From positions 1-64,000 of the forward strand of contig JAKSNC010000003.1 of NCBI GenBank assembly GCA_024400195.1: a stretch of 64,000 bases of DNA, given 5' to 3'. The position numbers were made by a program, and so were the translations under genes. Below the pieces are notes generated by a model. The model saw nothing but the letters and a program-made list of their open reading frames with translations, ran no database searches and was not told the origin of the DNA. Source of the DNA: Bacteroidales bacterium. GTDB taxonomy: Bacteria; Bacteroidota; Bacteroidia; Bacteroidales; F082. Positions 26,856 through 35,483 of the stretch are shown here, one piece after another (the stretch's first letter is position 1; each line of letters starts with the position of its first letter).

Positions 26856-28307
26856 CTATCTTTTTTTACGGAGTAGGTATAAATCGCCGTTTGTGTCTAA
26901 AACCTCATAAAGAGGATTGCCGTTTATCACTGTACTGACTTTTTTTGTATCATCACCGGAATAACTCCAATGTTTTTTCTTCACTAAGAAATATTCGGCA
27001 TTGTATTGAAGTCCGGAAGGGAACAGATAAACGCTGTCGCGCAGTGCTAAATGAGGCGTGAAGAACGTTGTCGCGCATACGGAAGCGTCATCGGGGATTT
27101 TATTAAGCATTCGGCGAGCCACGTCCACGTCAAATGCGCTTTGATGATAATGTTGTGCCTGAAAAATCCTTACTCTACCTGTTGAAATCGAAGTGAGCGG
27201 TGTGTCAACAGTGTAAATCGTCGTGGACAAAGTCAATATCACCATTGCGGCGGATAGTCCGAACTGCCACTTTATGTTTTTAAGTTTGGCAATGGCAATA
27301 AAACCGGCGACAACCAAAACGGGAGCAAATTCAACACTATACTGGCGAGTTACGCCCCAAAACGACTCGTCGTATGCCAACATTTTCTGTACCAATAACG
27401 GTATCAACATTATCAAATAGTTCGGTTTGAAAAAAGCGAGTAACAAGCCTGAAGTTAACGCGCAGATATAAAATTCGGCTTTAATGCCTTCGTCGTTTGG
27501 CGTAAAGAAGAGATTTTGTACGACTTTCACGGGATGAGCCAGCATCCACAGTGCGATGTCCCTCACATTGGAACCCATATATTCGTAACGCCAGAAACCG
27601 GGACTGTGACCGTGGTTAAAATGCGGCATCACATATAAATTGATGACAATCAGATAAATAAGACAGAAGATTATGTATGCTGTCAACCAAATCACGGCTT
27701 TTTTGTCTTTGCGGTAATCCCAAAGTAATGCGATGAAGACGAAGCAAAGCCATAGCGGTATCGTTTCCTTAGCAATCATCATCATTATCAATAAAAACGA
27801 GGCTTTCCCATATTTTTGGGATTTGAAACAATACAGCAGCCATGGCAGAAGCATTGTGGCGACGACATTGGAATGGTAATCGAAAGCCAAGGCGTGCCAG
27901 ATGCCGAAAAAGAGCAGAAACGACAATGTCGCGGCAAGTGGCAGCGTTTCAGTATCGCTGTAAAGACGGATAAGCCTATAAATGCCCAATGCGCCAAACA
28001 ACACGGCGGCTATTTGCACAATAAGAAGAGTCAACGGCCCGAACAGCCAAATCAGAGGCGAAAAAATCATCAGATATAAATCAAAATGATCACCCAACAA
28101 CGCGATTGGCTCATTCTGGAAGAAACTGCAATCGCACATTCTGAAATGAGCGTAGTCGTATAAGGCCTTTGTATATAAGCCGTGATCCAAGCCGTATGTT
28201 CTGAAAGTGTAATAATTTGTGACGGAGAGCAGCGAAAACAGCACTGCGAAAACCGCAAAAATGATAACGAGTGCGTTTTTATGATGTCGTTGAAAAAACA
28301 GCTCCAT
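26856..28307 (-). CDS. DUF2079 multi-pass membrane protein
   Basis: The 483-residue protein has about ten hydrophobic segments and family-typical patterns: RTYGLDHGLYTKALYDYAHF after the first helix, GDHFDLYLM, and FDYHSNVVATMLLPWLLY. DUF2079 proteins resemble GT-C type glycosyltransferases or related lipid-linked sugar enzymes, but no reaction is established. The C-terminal part is soluble and probably periplasmic. It follows the DUF4143 ATPase gene by 13 bp, which may only reflect read-through. Confidence 0.85.
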   Translation of the reverse strand: MELFFQRHHKNALVIIFAVFAVLFSLLSVTNYYTFRTYGLDHGLYTKALYDYAHFRMCDCSFFQNEPIALLGDHFDLYLMIFSPLIWLFGPLTLLIVQIAAVLFGALGIYRLIRLYSDTETLPLAATLSFLLFFGIWHALAFDYHSNVVATMLLPWLLYCFKSQKYGKASFLLIMMMIAKETIPLWLCFVFIALLWDYRKDKKAVIWLTAYIIFCLIYLIVINLYVMPHFNHGHSPGFWRYEYMGSNVRDIALWMLAHPVKVVQNLFFTPNDEGIKAEFYICALTSGLLLAFFKPNYLIMLIPLLVQKMLAYDESFWGVTRQYSVEFAPVLVVAGFIAIAKLKNIKWQFGLSAAMVILTLSTTIYTVDTPLTSISTGRVRIFQAQHYHQSAFDVDVARRMLNKIPDDASVCATTFFTPHLALRDSVYLFPSGLQYNAEYFLVKKKHWSYSGDDTKKVSTVINGNPLYEVLDTNGDLYLLRKKR

Positions 28308-28320
28308 AACACTTGCTGAG

Positions 28321-29511
28321 TTAAAAAATGTTTTCTATATTGCAGGTGAAGAAAGTCTCTAAATCTAATCCGTCGGTTCCTACTACCACGGAGCGTTTCG
28401 GATGGTACTTTTGTGCAAAAGCCGGCAGTCCGCTGTTCATTGACCTGCGTCCGCTTTTAACCTCGATAGCGATAGTCTCGCCGTCCATTGTCACAATGTA
28501 ATCCACTTCGTCATCACCATTCCTCCAATAATACAGACTGCCGTCGTTTTCCTCCACAAAATCCAAAAGATAAACACCCACTGCTGATTCGACCCATCTA
28601 CCCCATACGACGGAATCCGTGCCGTCAATTTCTAACCCTTTGCCGTGAAGAGCAGTGAGAAAGGCGTTGTTATAAACGGCGAATTTGGGGACAGACTGCC
28701 GTTTGCGGGCCTCGTCTTGCGCATATTTGCTCAGACCGCGCAGTAGATTGCCCTGCTTAAGCAGTTCCAAATAAGATGCTAAAGTCGTTACATTGCCGGC
28801 GTCCTGCAACTGCCCTAACAGTTTTGTCAATGACAGCAGCTGAGACGAATACGTGCATCCAAGTTCAAACAACTGCTTCATCAAGGCCGGCTTGTAGATG
28901 TTGGAAGTCAGCACGATGTCTTTTTCTATTGCGGGGCTGATGATGGCGTTTTTGACATACTTTCGCCAACGGCGGAGATCCTGCATAAATGGAACCGCCC
29001 CCGGAAAACCGCCATAATAAATCCATTGCTTGAGCGACAGCCCGAAAGCCTCGTGCATCTCCTGATATGACCAGTGTCCCATTCGTATCATCTCAAAACG
29101 CCCGAAGAGAGACTCGGTCAAGCCTTTCCTTAACAGCAGACGTGACGAACCCAAAAGAACCACTTTGAGATTTCTCCGTTGTAGGGTATCGGTGTCCCAT
29201 TCGCGTTTTACATATTCGCTCCACCGCTCGATCTTTTGTATCTCATCTATCACTAAAACAGCTTCAGAAAGATTCTGCACTTCCATCATAATCCTTGCAT
29301 TTTCCCAAATGCGGCTGATCCAGTCCCCGTCTTGAGGAAGTACCGTGTCAGCGTTATACGAGAAATAGGGAACAGATAGTGTCTGTAACACTTGATTAAC
29401 CATTGTTGATTTCCCGACTTGGCGAGGACCTGCTATAACTTGTATCGTTTTTCTCTGCTCTGCAAGCCTTGATTTTAGTATATCGCACTGATTTCTAATG
29501 AATTTAGTCAT
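28321..29511 (-). CDS. AAA ATPase with DUF4143 domain
   Basis: The 396-residue protein has an N-terminal AAA_14 ATPase with Walker A GPRQVGKST (~28-36) and Walker B LVIDEIQKI, and a C-terminal DUF4143 domain with a nuclease-like core YIVTMDGETIAIEVKSGRR (E-x-K). Such proteins are common, often in many copies, in Bacteroidota accessory DNA; function is unknown. Its leader holds 3.7 tandem 22-bp repeats between the promoter (29600-29607) and the ATG. Confidence 0.9.
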   Translation of the reverse strand: MTKFIRNQCDILKSRLAEQRKTIQVIAGPRQVGKSTMVNQVLQTLSVPYFSYNADTVLPQDGDWISRIWENARIMMEVQNLSEAVLVIDEIQKIERWSEYVKREWDTDTLQRRNLKVVLLGSSRLLLRKGLTESLFGRFEMIRMGHWSYQEMHEAFGLSLKQWIYYGGFPGAVPFMQDLRRWRKYVKNAIISPAIEKDIVLTSNIYKPALMKQLFELGCTYSSQLLSLTKLLGQLQDAGNVTTLASYLELLKQGNLLRGLSKYAQDEARKRQSVPKFAVYNNAFLTALHGKGLEIDGTDSVVWGRWVESAVGVYLLDFVEENDGSLYYWRNGDDEVDYIVTMDGETIAIEVKSGRRSMNSGLPAFAQKYHPKRSVVVGTDGLDLETFFTCNIENIF

Positions 29512-29515
29512 AATA

Positions 29516-29596
29516 TTTACTCAAATCTATTGAAAAATTTACTCAAATCTATCGAAAATTTTACTCAAATCTATCGAAAAAATTACTCAAATCTCG
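29516..29596 (-). repeat. 22-bp tandem repeats in the DUF4143 leader
   Basis: Three full 22-bp units start at 29516, 29538 and 29560 (TTTACTCAAATCTATYGAAAAW), and a partial fourth runs 29582-29596. On the mRNA each unit contains GATTTGAGTAAA, and the last one sits at the ribosome-binding position of the ATPase gene. The units fill the space from the promoter to the start codon. Confidence 0.9.
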
Positions 29597-29599
29597 CGG

Positions 29600-29607
29600 C
29601 AAAGGTA
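29600..29607 (-). promoter_or_regulatory. -7 box of the DUF4143 ATPase gene
   Basis: The minus strand reads TACCTTTG. Transcription would begin at the edge of the tandem repeats. Confidence 0.6.
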
Positions 29608-29693
29608 CAACATTACCTTTATATTTGCAAGTCGTTTTTTTTCTTTTTCGCAAAAAAAAAACAATTTTTAAAAAGACGTTATCAGAAATTTCC

Positions 29694-29701
29694 TAACTTT
29701 G
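29694..29701 (+). promoter_or_regulatory. -7 box of the B12 uptake operon
   Basis: TAACTTTG lies about 10 bp before the riboswitch begins. Confidence 0.7.
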
Positions 29702-29710
29702 CGGCGGATT

Positions 29711-29905
29711 TTTGGTGCCGGAAACGGCTCAAAAGGGAATCGGGTGTGAATCCCGGACAGTTCCCGCTGCTGTGATCTCTTGCAGCGTCCGCCAATTTGG
29801 TCACTGGCTTCCACTCGGAGGCCGGGAAGACGGCGGGCGTAAGGAGTAAGTCAGAAGACCTGCCAAAGTCCGAAAAAACGAGACTTTCGGGATAAAAGTC
29901 AGTCG
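29711..29905 (+). ncRNA. Cobalamin riboswitch
   Basis: The leader contains the conserved cobalamin-riboswitch blocks: GGTGCCGGAAACGGC start, GGGAATCGGGTGTGAATCCC, GACAGTTCCCGCTGCTGTGA, and the B12 box AGTCAGAAGACCTGCC near 29849-29864. It stands between a promoter and btuB-btuG, so it should lower their expression when cobalamin is bound. A CCGAAA/TTTCGG pairing downstream may be part of the expression platform. Exact ends are approximate. Confidence 0.95.
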
Positions 29906-29972
29906 GATTACCTGTCGTTTTCGACCTTATTCCAGAAAGTTTTGAGGCTATTAACCCTTAAAACTAAACGTT

Positions 29973-30056
29973 ATGTTGAAAGAAAAAGCAATTTTAAAAT
30001 GTCCGCCGGGGCGGAAAAAGCATCTTCCTGAAAATGAGTCGAAAATGCTGATTTGA
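29973..30056 (+). CDS. 27-residue small ORF between riboswitch and btuB
   Basis: The ORF encodes MLKEKAILKCPPGRKKHLPE and seven more residues and ends 13 bp before the btuB ATG. It contains a GC-rich inverted repeat (30002-30015). It could be a leader peptide, an expression-platform feature read by chance, or meaningless. Weak evidence. Confidence 0.3.
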   Translation: MLKEKAILKCPPGRKKHLPENESKMLI

Positions 30057-30069
30057 TGTCCGTATTACG

Positions 30070-31953
30070 ATGAAAAACACTGTCTTAGCCATCTTAGCCG
30101 TCACAGCTTGTCTTAGACTTTATGCCCAGGACACGATAGTTCTGCGTCCAGTCGAAGTCAGCGCGTCTGCCGTGCACGCGGCTGAAACATCCATGGAACG
30201 AAAAGTCGATACAACGGTTGTCCAACGAATGTCAACGGCTCCGCTTTCGCAGATTCTTATCGAGCAAAGCCCCGTCTTCATCAAGACTTACGGGCCCGGC
30301 GGAACGGCGACGGCGTCATTCAGAGGCACGACGGCTTCGCACACACTTGTCCTTTGGAACGGCTTCCAACTCAACGCGCCCACACTTGGACAAGTCGATT
30401 TCAGCACAATCCCGGTCTTTATGACCGATGAATTGTCGTTGAAGTGGGGTAGCGCGACTTCGACACAAAGTGGCGGTCTCGGAGGTGTTGTAAGTATTGA
30501 TAATGATGTAAAATTTGGTAAAGGTTTAATGCTTAACTTGAAACAGAGTGTAGGAAGTTTTTCTACAATAGGCTCTTACGTGACGACAGGCTACTCGTGG
30601 AAGCATATTTTGTTCAGGATAAAGGCTTATCGCTCGTCAAGTGAAAACGATTTTGAATACTATAACAACGCCCTCATTCCTCACCAGAGAATGAAGCAGA
30701 AAAACGCGTCTTTCTTGGACTTCGGATTTATGCCTGAGGTGAAGGCCATGTTCGGGCATTCCGTCCTGACAGCCGTGTCGTGGAATCAGTGGAACGACAG
30801 AAACCATCCGCAGATAATGGCAAACGTGGCGAATGCGAATACGGAGGAATACACGAAAAGCGACTTTTCAAGAAACTTTATCGCGTACAAGTATTTCTGG
30901 AACGACGGCAGTATCTCGCTTAAATCCGGGCTTTTTCACGAGTCGCAGGATTATCACCTTAACAGTTTTACGATTTCAGGACAGCCTGTTACGACGATAG
31001 TTTCTGATAATGAGGCTCTTATGACTCATCAGATTGCGGAGCTGACGCAGAGAATCGTCAACTCGTGGAAGGTGAATGTGAAAATACAGTGGGATATGGA
31101 CCGCGTCACTTCCGACAATTATTCCGACATCAAACGCCGCGACATATTCTCAAGCTATGCTTCCGTAAACGGAGACTTGTTTGGCGGACTTTCGTTTCAG
31201 GCTACGATTCGCAATGATATTGTTGACGGCGCTTCGTCCGGCTTCTTCCCGACGGCGACGCTGAACTACAGATTTCGCTCGCTTGAAGGTCTCAGTGCTA
31301 CCGCCGGATATAGCCACAACTATAGATTGCCGAGTCTTAACGACCTCTATTGGTACCCTGGCGGCAACGAGAGCCTCAAGGCCGAAGACGGAAAAACACT
31401 TGATGTTAGTGTCAGATTTGAGAAGAAAAACGACAAGATGACTATCAATTTGAATCTTGGTGCTTATTATTCGCTCGTTGACGACTGGATTCAGTGGGTT
31501 CCGACGGTTTATCGCTTCTGGGTTCCCGAAAATGTGTCGGAAGTGCGTGCACGCGGAATCGAAGTACATGTTAAAGGATTTTATAACTTTAGAAGTGTAA
31601 CTTTCGGAATATCAGGAAATTATATCTATAGCAAAACGACTAACGATGATAGGCAGCTCATCTATATTCCTCTTCATCACGGCAATTTGTCGGCCTCGGC
31701 GATGTGGAAAAGATGGTCGTTGAACTACACTTTTGAGGCTACTGGAGAACGCAAGACATCAAACAATGATGACGAGTTTTTTGCATTCAAACTTAATCCG
31801 TATTACCTTCACCACCTCAATATTGGTAAGGAAATCGGAAAATTCAACGTGAATATTATCATTCACAACCTGACGAACGAAGATTATCAGGCTGTTCTGT
31901 GGCGCGCGATGCCCGGAATATGTTTCGAAGCCGTAATCGAGTTCAAATTGTAA
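30070..31953 (+). CDS. btuB: TonB-dependent vitamin B12 receptor, BtuB-like
   Basis: The 627-residue outer-membrane protein has a signal peptide ending LYAQ, a TonB-box-like start (DTIVLRPVEVSAS), a plug domain (PVFIKTYGPGGTATASFRGT; LSLKWGSATSTQSGGLGG) and a 22-strand-type barrel ending FEAVIEFKL. The cobalamin riboswitch directly upstream and the BtuG-like gene downstream identify the substrate as a corrinoid. It would import B12 from the medium using TonB energy. Confidence 0.93.
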   Translation: MKNTVLAILAVTACLRLYAQDTIVLRPVEVSASAVHAAETSMERKVDTTVVQRMSTAPLSQILIEQSPVFIKTYGPGGTATASFRGTTASHTLVLWNGFQLNAPTLGQVDFSTIPVFMTDELSLKWGSATSTQSGGLGGVVSIDNDVKFGKGLMLNLKQSVGSFSTIGSYVTTGYSWKHILFRIKAYRSSSENDFEYYNNALIPHQRMKQKNASFLDFGFMPEVKAMFGHSVLTAVSWNQWNDRNHPQIMANVANANTEEYTKSDFSRNFIAYKYFWNDGSISLKSGLFHESQDYHLNSFTISGQPVTTIVSDNEALMTHQIAELTQRIVNSWKVNVKIQWDMDRVTSDNYSDIKRRDIFSSYASVNGDLFGGLSFQATIRNDIVDGASSGFFPTATLNYRFRSLEGLSATAGYSHNYRLPSLNDLYWYPGGNESLKAEDGKTLDVSVRFEKKNDKMTINLNLGAYYSLVDDWIQWVPTVYRFWVPENVSEVRARGIEVHVKGFYNFRSVTFGISGNYIYSKTTNDDRQLIYIPLHHGNLSASAMWKRWSLNYTFEATGERKTSNNDDEFFAFKLNPYYLHHLNIGKEIGKFNVNIIIHNLTNEDYQAVLWRAMPGICFEAVIEFKL

Positions 31954-31998
31954 AAAATTAACATTAAAGTAAAAGTTTAATTTTAAAAATTAAAAAAT

Positions 31999-33066
31999 AT
32001 GAAAATCAAATTGTTTATTATAGCGATAATGTCGATTTCGATAATAACGTCATGCAAAAAAAATGATAACGACGCCACTTCTGACGTCTCTTCCATCGGG
32101 AAAGGCGTTTTTGTCCTCAACGAAGGCGGTTTCACTGTTTCAAATTCGTCGTTGACTTTTTACGACACGGAGATGGATACAGTGTGTAACAATCTGTTTT
32201 ACAAGGTAAACGGCGGTATCATCGGTGATGTCGCGCAGTCGTTGACTCTTGCTGACGATAATCTCTTCATCGTGGTGAATAACAGCAACTATATCTATAA
32301 AACTGATGCTAACACGCTAAAAATCAAGGGAAATAAGGCTGAAGGATTCGTTTCTCCGCGTCATCTGCTTGTCGTCAACGATGAAAAGGCATACGTTTCT
32401 GACATTGCGGCAAAAGGTTTATGGATTGTCAATACGGAGACGATGCAGACGACGGGCTTTATCGAGACAGGCAACACGACGGAGAAAATGGTGATGATCG
32501 GCGACGAGGTCTTTGTGTGTAATTGGTCAAATTATTATCAGCCACAGACTTCTGACGCATCGTTTCAGGTAATAGATACTCGGTCTGACGAACTCGTCGG
32601 GACTTACGGAGTTGGCGAGCAGCCCAACAGCATCGTCGTTGATTGTAATGAAAATATTTGGATTCTCTGCGGCGGCGAGTATGATTACACGTATTGGACG
32701 GTGAGTGGCGCAAAATTGTGCAGAGTCAATCCGAAAACCTTAGAAATCAAGGATTTTAAGTTTGCTGACGGAGGATATACTTCGCCATCGTCGCTTTGTA
32801 TTGATGATGAAGGTGAAAAACTTTATTTTCTAAACGGAGATGTTTTTGAAATGAATATCAATGATTTGGCATTGCCGACGAAGGCTTTTGCCTCAGCTGA
32901 CGGAAGGTCGTTTTATAGTGTCGCCGTTTCGCCTGAGGGCGATGTCTTCGTTACCGACGCGAAAGACTACCAAAGCAACGGCTCCGTGATAAGGTATTCG
33001 TCTGACGGCGAAGAAAAAGCCGTTTTCGACGCCGGAGTCTGCCCGCAGGCGATGGCGTTCAACTAA
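31999..33066 (+). CDS. btuG: BtuG-like surface B12-binding lipoprotein
   Basis: The 355-residue lipoprotein has a signal peptide with lipobox IITSC and seven-bladed YncE/DUF5074-type beta-propeller repeats (GKGVFVLNEGGF; SPRHLLVVNDEKAYVSD; GEQPNSIVVDCNENIWIL; SVAVSPEGDVFVTDA). In Bacteroides thetaiotaomicron the equivalent protein, BtuG, captures cobalamin at the cell surface and caps BtuB. Position 45 bp after btuB, behind the same riboswitch, supports that role. Confidence 0.88.
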   Translation: MKIKLFIIAIMSISIITSCKKNDNDATSDVSSIGKGVFVLNEGGFTVSNSSLTFYDTEMDTVCNNLFYKVNGGIIGDVAQSLTLADDNLFIVVNNSNYIYKTDANTLKIKGNKAEGFVSPRHLLVVNDEKAYVSDIAAKGLWIVNTETMQTTGFIETGNTTEKMVMIGDEVFVCNWSNYYQPQTSDASFQVIDTRSDELVGTYGVGEQPNSIVVDCNENIWILCGGEYDYTYWTVSGAKLCRVNPKTLEIKDFKFADGGYTSPSSLCIDDEGEKLYFLNGDVFEMNINDLALPTKAFASADGRSFYSVAVSPEGDVFVTDAKDYQSNGSVIRYSSDGEEKAVFDAGVCPQAMAFN

Positions 33067-33151
33067 ATGGTTTGACGTTTTGACCGTTGGACATTTTGAC
33101 TTTTTGAGTGAAAAATTGCAAAAGAGCCGTTTTTGAGAAATAAAAAAAACT

Positions 33152-33159
33152 TATTTTTG
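33152..33159 (+). promoter_or_regulatory. -7 box of the phosphopantetheinyl transferase gene
   Basis: TATTTTTG ends 4 bp before the GTG at 33164, so transcription would start at or just after that codon. Confidence 0.45.
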
Positions 33160-33163
33160 CGCC

Positions 33164-33730
33164 GTGGTTTCCATCTTCGACGATATGACACTCTGCACGG
33201 ATGACGAAGTGCAGAAGATGCTTCCGCTGGTTTCAAATCAACGACGCGCGCAAGCTCTTGCCTTTACTCATGTTTTCGGAAGATTCGCCTGCCTGAAGTC
33301 GTACCTTATGCTGCTTGAAATCCTCGATATGGGGAACGTCAAACCTGAGTTCGCTTTCGGCACAAACGGAAAACCTTTCCTGAAAGATTTTCCCGATGTC
33401 TATTTTAACATAAGCCATTGCAGGAACGGTATTGCTGTCGCTGCGGAAAATTGTCCTATAGGTATTGATATTGAATCTTTTAGACCGTATAAAGAGGCTC
33501 TTGTCAGGAGGACGATGAACGAAGATGAATGTAAAAAAATCAGTGGTTCGTCTAATCCTGACATTGAGTTTACAGTTCTATGGACGAAAAAAGAGTCCGT
33601 AGTGAAACTGAAAGGTAACTCCATTATTGATGACATCAGAAATATATTGTCTAACAATGATATAACGTTGGATACGCACATCAATCTTGAGAAGCGTTAT
33701 GTTTATTCCATAGCTAAAAAATTAAAATGA
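33164..33730 (+). CDS. 4'-phosphopantetheinyl transferase
   Basis: The Sfp-type enzyme transfers the phosphopantetheine arm of CoA to acyl- or peptidyl-carrier proteins. The 188-residue protein has NISHCRNGIAVA, the Mg-binding GIDIE and the WTKKESVVKLKG motif. A GTG start at 33164 gives MVSIFDD, which aligns with family starts, but the -7 box ends 4 bp before it; ATG 33185 is an alternative (181 residues). It overlaps the next gene by ATGA. Confidence 0.9.
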   Translation: MVSIFDDMTLCTDDEVQKMLPLVSNQRRAQALAFTHVFGRFACLKSYLMLLEILDMGNVKPEFAFGTNGKPFLKDFPDVYFNISHCRNGIAVAAENCPIGIDIESFRPYKEALVRRTMNEDECKKISGSSNPDIEFTVLWTKKESVVKLKGNSIIDDIRNILSNNDITLDTHINLEKRYVYSIAKKLK

Positions 33731-34875
33731 TGATGAAAAAGTTTTTATTTTGCCTTGTTGCGGCGTTTCTGCTTTTTTCATGTGAAGAAAATTTCAAAAC
33801 GCCTGAAATTACAGGTGTTATAGACCATTTCGGCTTTCATGGCGACATTTATCCGTCGTTCAACACTAAGGATGTTAAAAAAGCCGGTTTTGAGTATGGC
33901 GACATCGTGAAAGTCGAGTTTGAGAAGCTTGGAACGTTTGTGATTCCATTCACCACGGCTTATTCAGAAGTCGGTGTGGCGGGACTCAGCATGTGCGACT
34001 ATCTTGAAAGAAACGAAGAATGCACGTTTTCAATGTTTGATGCGAGTGTCATTGATCGTTTAGGCGGAGAAATAGGGGAGAAGATTAAAGTCACGATGTA
34101 TGAAAAAGGCGGTTATCTTGATATTCATAACACTGTCAAGTCGGTTTATTCGATGAACAGAAGCGATTTCTCATCCGATGAAGTCTTCGCCAATTTCCGT
34201 GAAGTTACTACGAATGGCGTTATGCCGAAGACGCTTTACCGCTCGTGTAATCCGTTGAATCCCAATGGAAATACTCGTTACAGATATGCTGATAGTCTGG
34301 CTGCTTCTGTTGGTATTAGAACCGAAATCGACTTGGCTGACACAAAAGAGAAAATCGAAAAAAATATCGCTTCAGAAGGTTATCTCGCTTCGTATTGTCC
34401 CGAACTTTATCGAAACGGAAATGTTATTGCACTTTCCATGAAGGCCGATGTCTTCACCGACGAATCGTTAGCGAAAATTGCTGACGGAATGCGCTTTATG
34501 ATTGATAATGAACCGCCTTATCTTGTCCATTGTAATGAAGGAAAAGACAGGTGCGGCTTTTTCGTCATGCTTCTTGAATCACTTGCCGGTGCTGATGTTC
34601 AGGAAGTTTTGGACGATTACATGCAGACGTTTATCAATTATTACGGCTTTCAAAAAGGCGATAAGGCCTATGATATGGCTCTCGATATGAACGGCAAACG
34701 AATCGTTTATCTTCTTGCGCATCCCGAAACGATGAATCATCTCAACGGTTTCGACTGGAATTCTATTGACATCACCGACATTGATATGCACGATGCGGCG
34801 GTGAAATTTCTGCTTTCGGCAGGTCTCACACAAGAGGAAATCGCAATGCTGAAGGCGAAGATAAGCGTTGAATAA
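33727..34875 (+). CDS. Tyrosine-protein phosphatase lipoprotein
   Basis: The 382-residue protein has a signal peptide with lipobox FLLFSC, so it is exported and lipid-anchored. The N-terminal part (FGFHGDIYPSFNTKDVKKAG) resembles a SAM-hydroxide-adenosyltransferase-type beta domain and is typical of this Bacteroidota family. The C-terminal half is a DSP/tyrosine-phosphatase domain with the active-site loop HCNEGKDRCG (Cx5R). Targets are unknown. It is translationally coupled to the transferase gene and converges on the thioredoxin gene with a 2-bp gap. Confidence 0.85.
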   Translation: MMMKKFLFCLVAAFLLFSCEENFKTPEITGVIDHFGFHGDIYPSFNTKDVKKAGFEYGDIVKVEFEKLGTFVIPFTTAYSEVGVAGLSMCDYLERNEECTFSMFDASVIDRLGGEIGEKIKVTMYEKGGYLDIHNTVKSVYSMNRSDFSSDEVFANFREVTTNGVMPKTLYRSCNPLNPNGNTRYRYADSLAASVGIRTEIDLADTKEKIEKNIASEGYLASYCPELYRNGNVIALSMKADVFTDESLAKIADGMRFMIDNEPPYLVHCNEGKDRCGFFVMLLESLAGADVQEVLDDYMQTFINYYGFQKGDKAYDMALDMNGKRIVYLLAHPETMNHLNGFDWNSIDITDIDMHDAAVKFLLSAGLTQEEIAMLKAKISVE

Positions 34876-34877
34876 GT

Positions 34878-35339
34878 TTATTTCGTTAATTTTTCTATGT
34901 CCGACGCGTATGTTTCAGCCGACATCGCTCCGATGCGGACTGAAGGTTGTCCATTTAGCGGAAAATACATCACTGTCGGAATGTTTTGTATATCAAGTAT
35001 ATAAGCCAATTTCTTCTCTTTGTCAACGTTGACTTTGAAGAAGCAGACGTCGTCGTTGATTTCCGCGAGGCTGTCGATGATGGGGCTTATCGTCCTGCAC
35101 GGTCCGCACCAGTCGGCGTAAAATTTTACTACGCACGGCCTGTCGTTTTCCACCGTCACGGAATCAGGAAAAGCCTCGATGTTCCAGATTTTCTTTATAA
35201 AACCTTTGTACGACAACTCCTTGATGATGCCGCTTTCCTTCGATTCGGAACTTGTGTCTTCGCCTTTATTACCGCTGCCGCATGCCGAAAATAAAAAAAC
35301 TGTCGCTAAAAATATTGATATACAAAATGTTCTTTTCAT
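34878..35339 (-). CDS. Thioredoxin-fold lipoprotein
   Basis: The 153-residue protein starts at ATG 35339 with a signal peptide and lipobox FLFSAC, then a linker and a thioredoxin domain with the redox site FYADWCGPCRTISP and the cis-Pro in QNIPTVMYFP. It is expected to reduce or exchange disulfides in the periplasm. The longer in-frame start at 35366 would overlap the promoter box (35364-35371) and disturb the signal peptide. Confidence 0.9.
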   Translation of the reverse strand: MKRTFCISIFLATVFLFSACGSGNKGEDTSSESKESGIIKELSYKGFIKKIWNIEAFPDSVTVENDRPCVVKFYADWCGPCRTISPIIDSLAEINDDVCFFKVNVDKEKKLAYILDIQNIPTVMYFPLNGQPSVRIGAMSAETYASDIEKLTK

Positions 35340-35363
35340 ATTTGAAGTGATTTTTTGACGCCC

Positions 35364-35371
35364 CAAAATTA
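35364..35371 (-). promoter_or_regulatory. -7 box of the thioredoxin lipoprotein gene
   Basis: The minus strand reads TAATTTTG, matching TAnnTTTG, 24 bp before ATG 35339. Confidence 0.5.
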
Positions 35372-35416
35372 CAATTTTTTTTAAGATACTTTCTCGATGC
35401 GGTCAATAAAATATGT

Positions 35417-35424
35417 TATCTTTG
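35417..35424 (+). promoter_or_regulatory. -7 box of the deoxyhypusine-synthase-like gene
   Basis: TATCTTTG lies 59 bp before the ATG at 35484. Confidence 0.65.
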
Positions 35425-35483
35425 CAAGTCCTTAACGGGAAGACAGAATACCCATTTTAGTTAACATTTTAAAAGCAAAGAGA

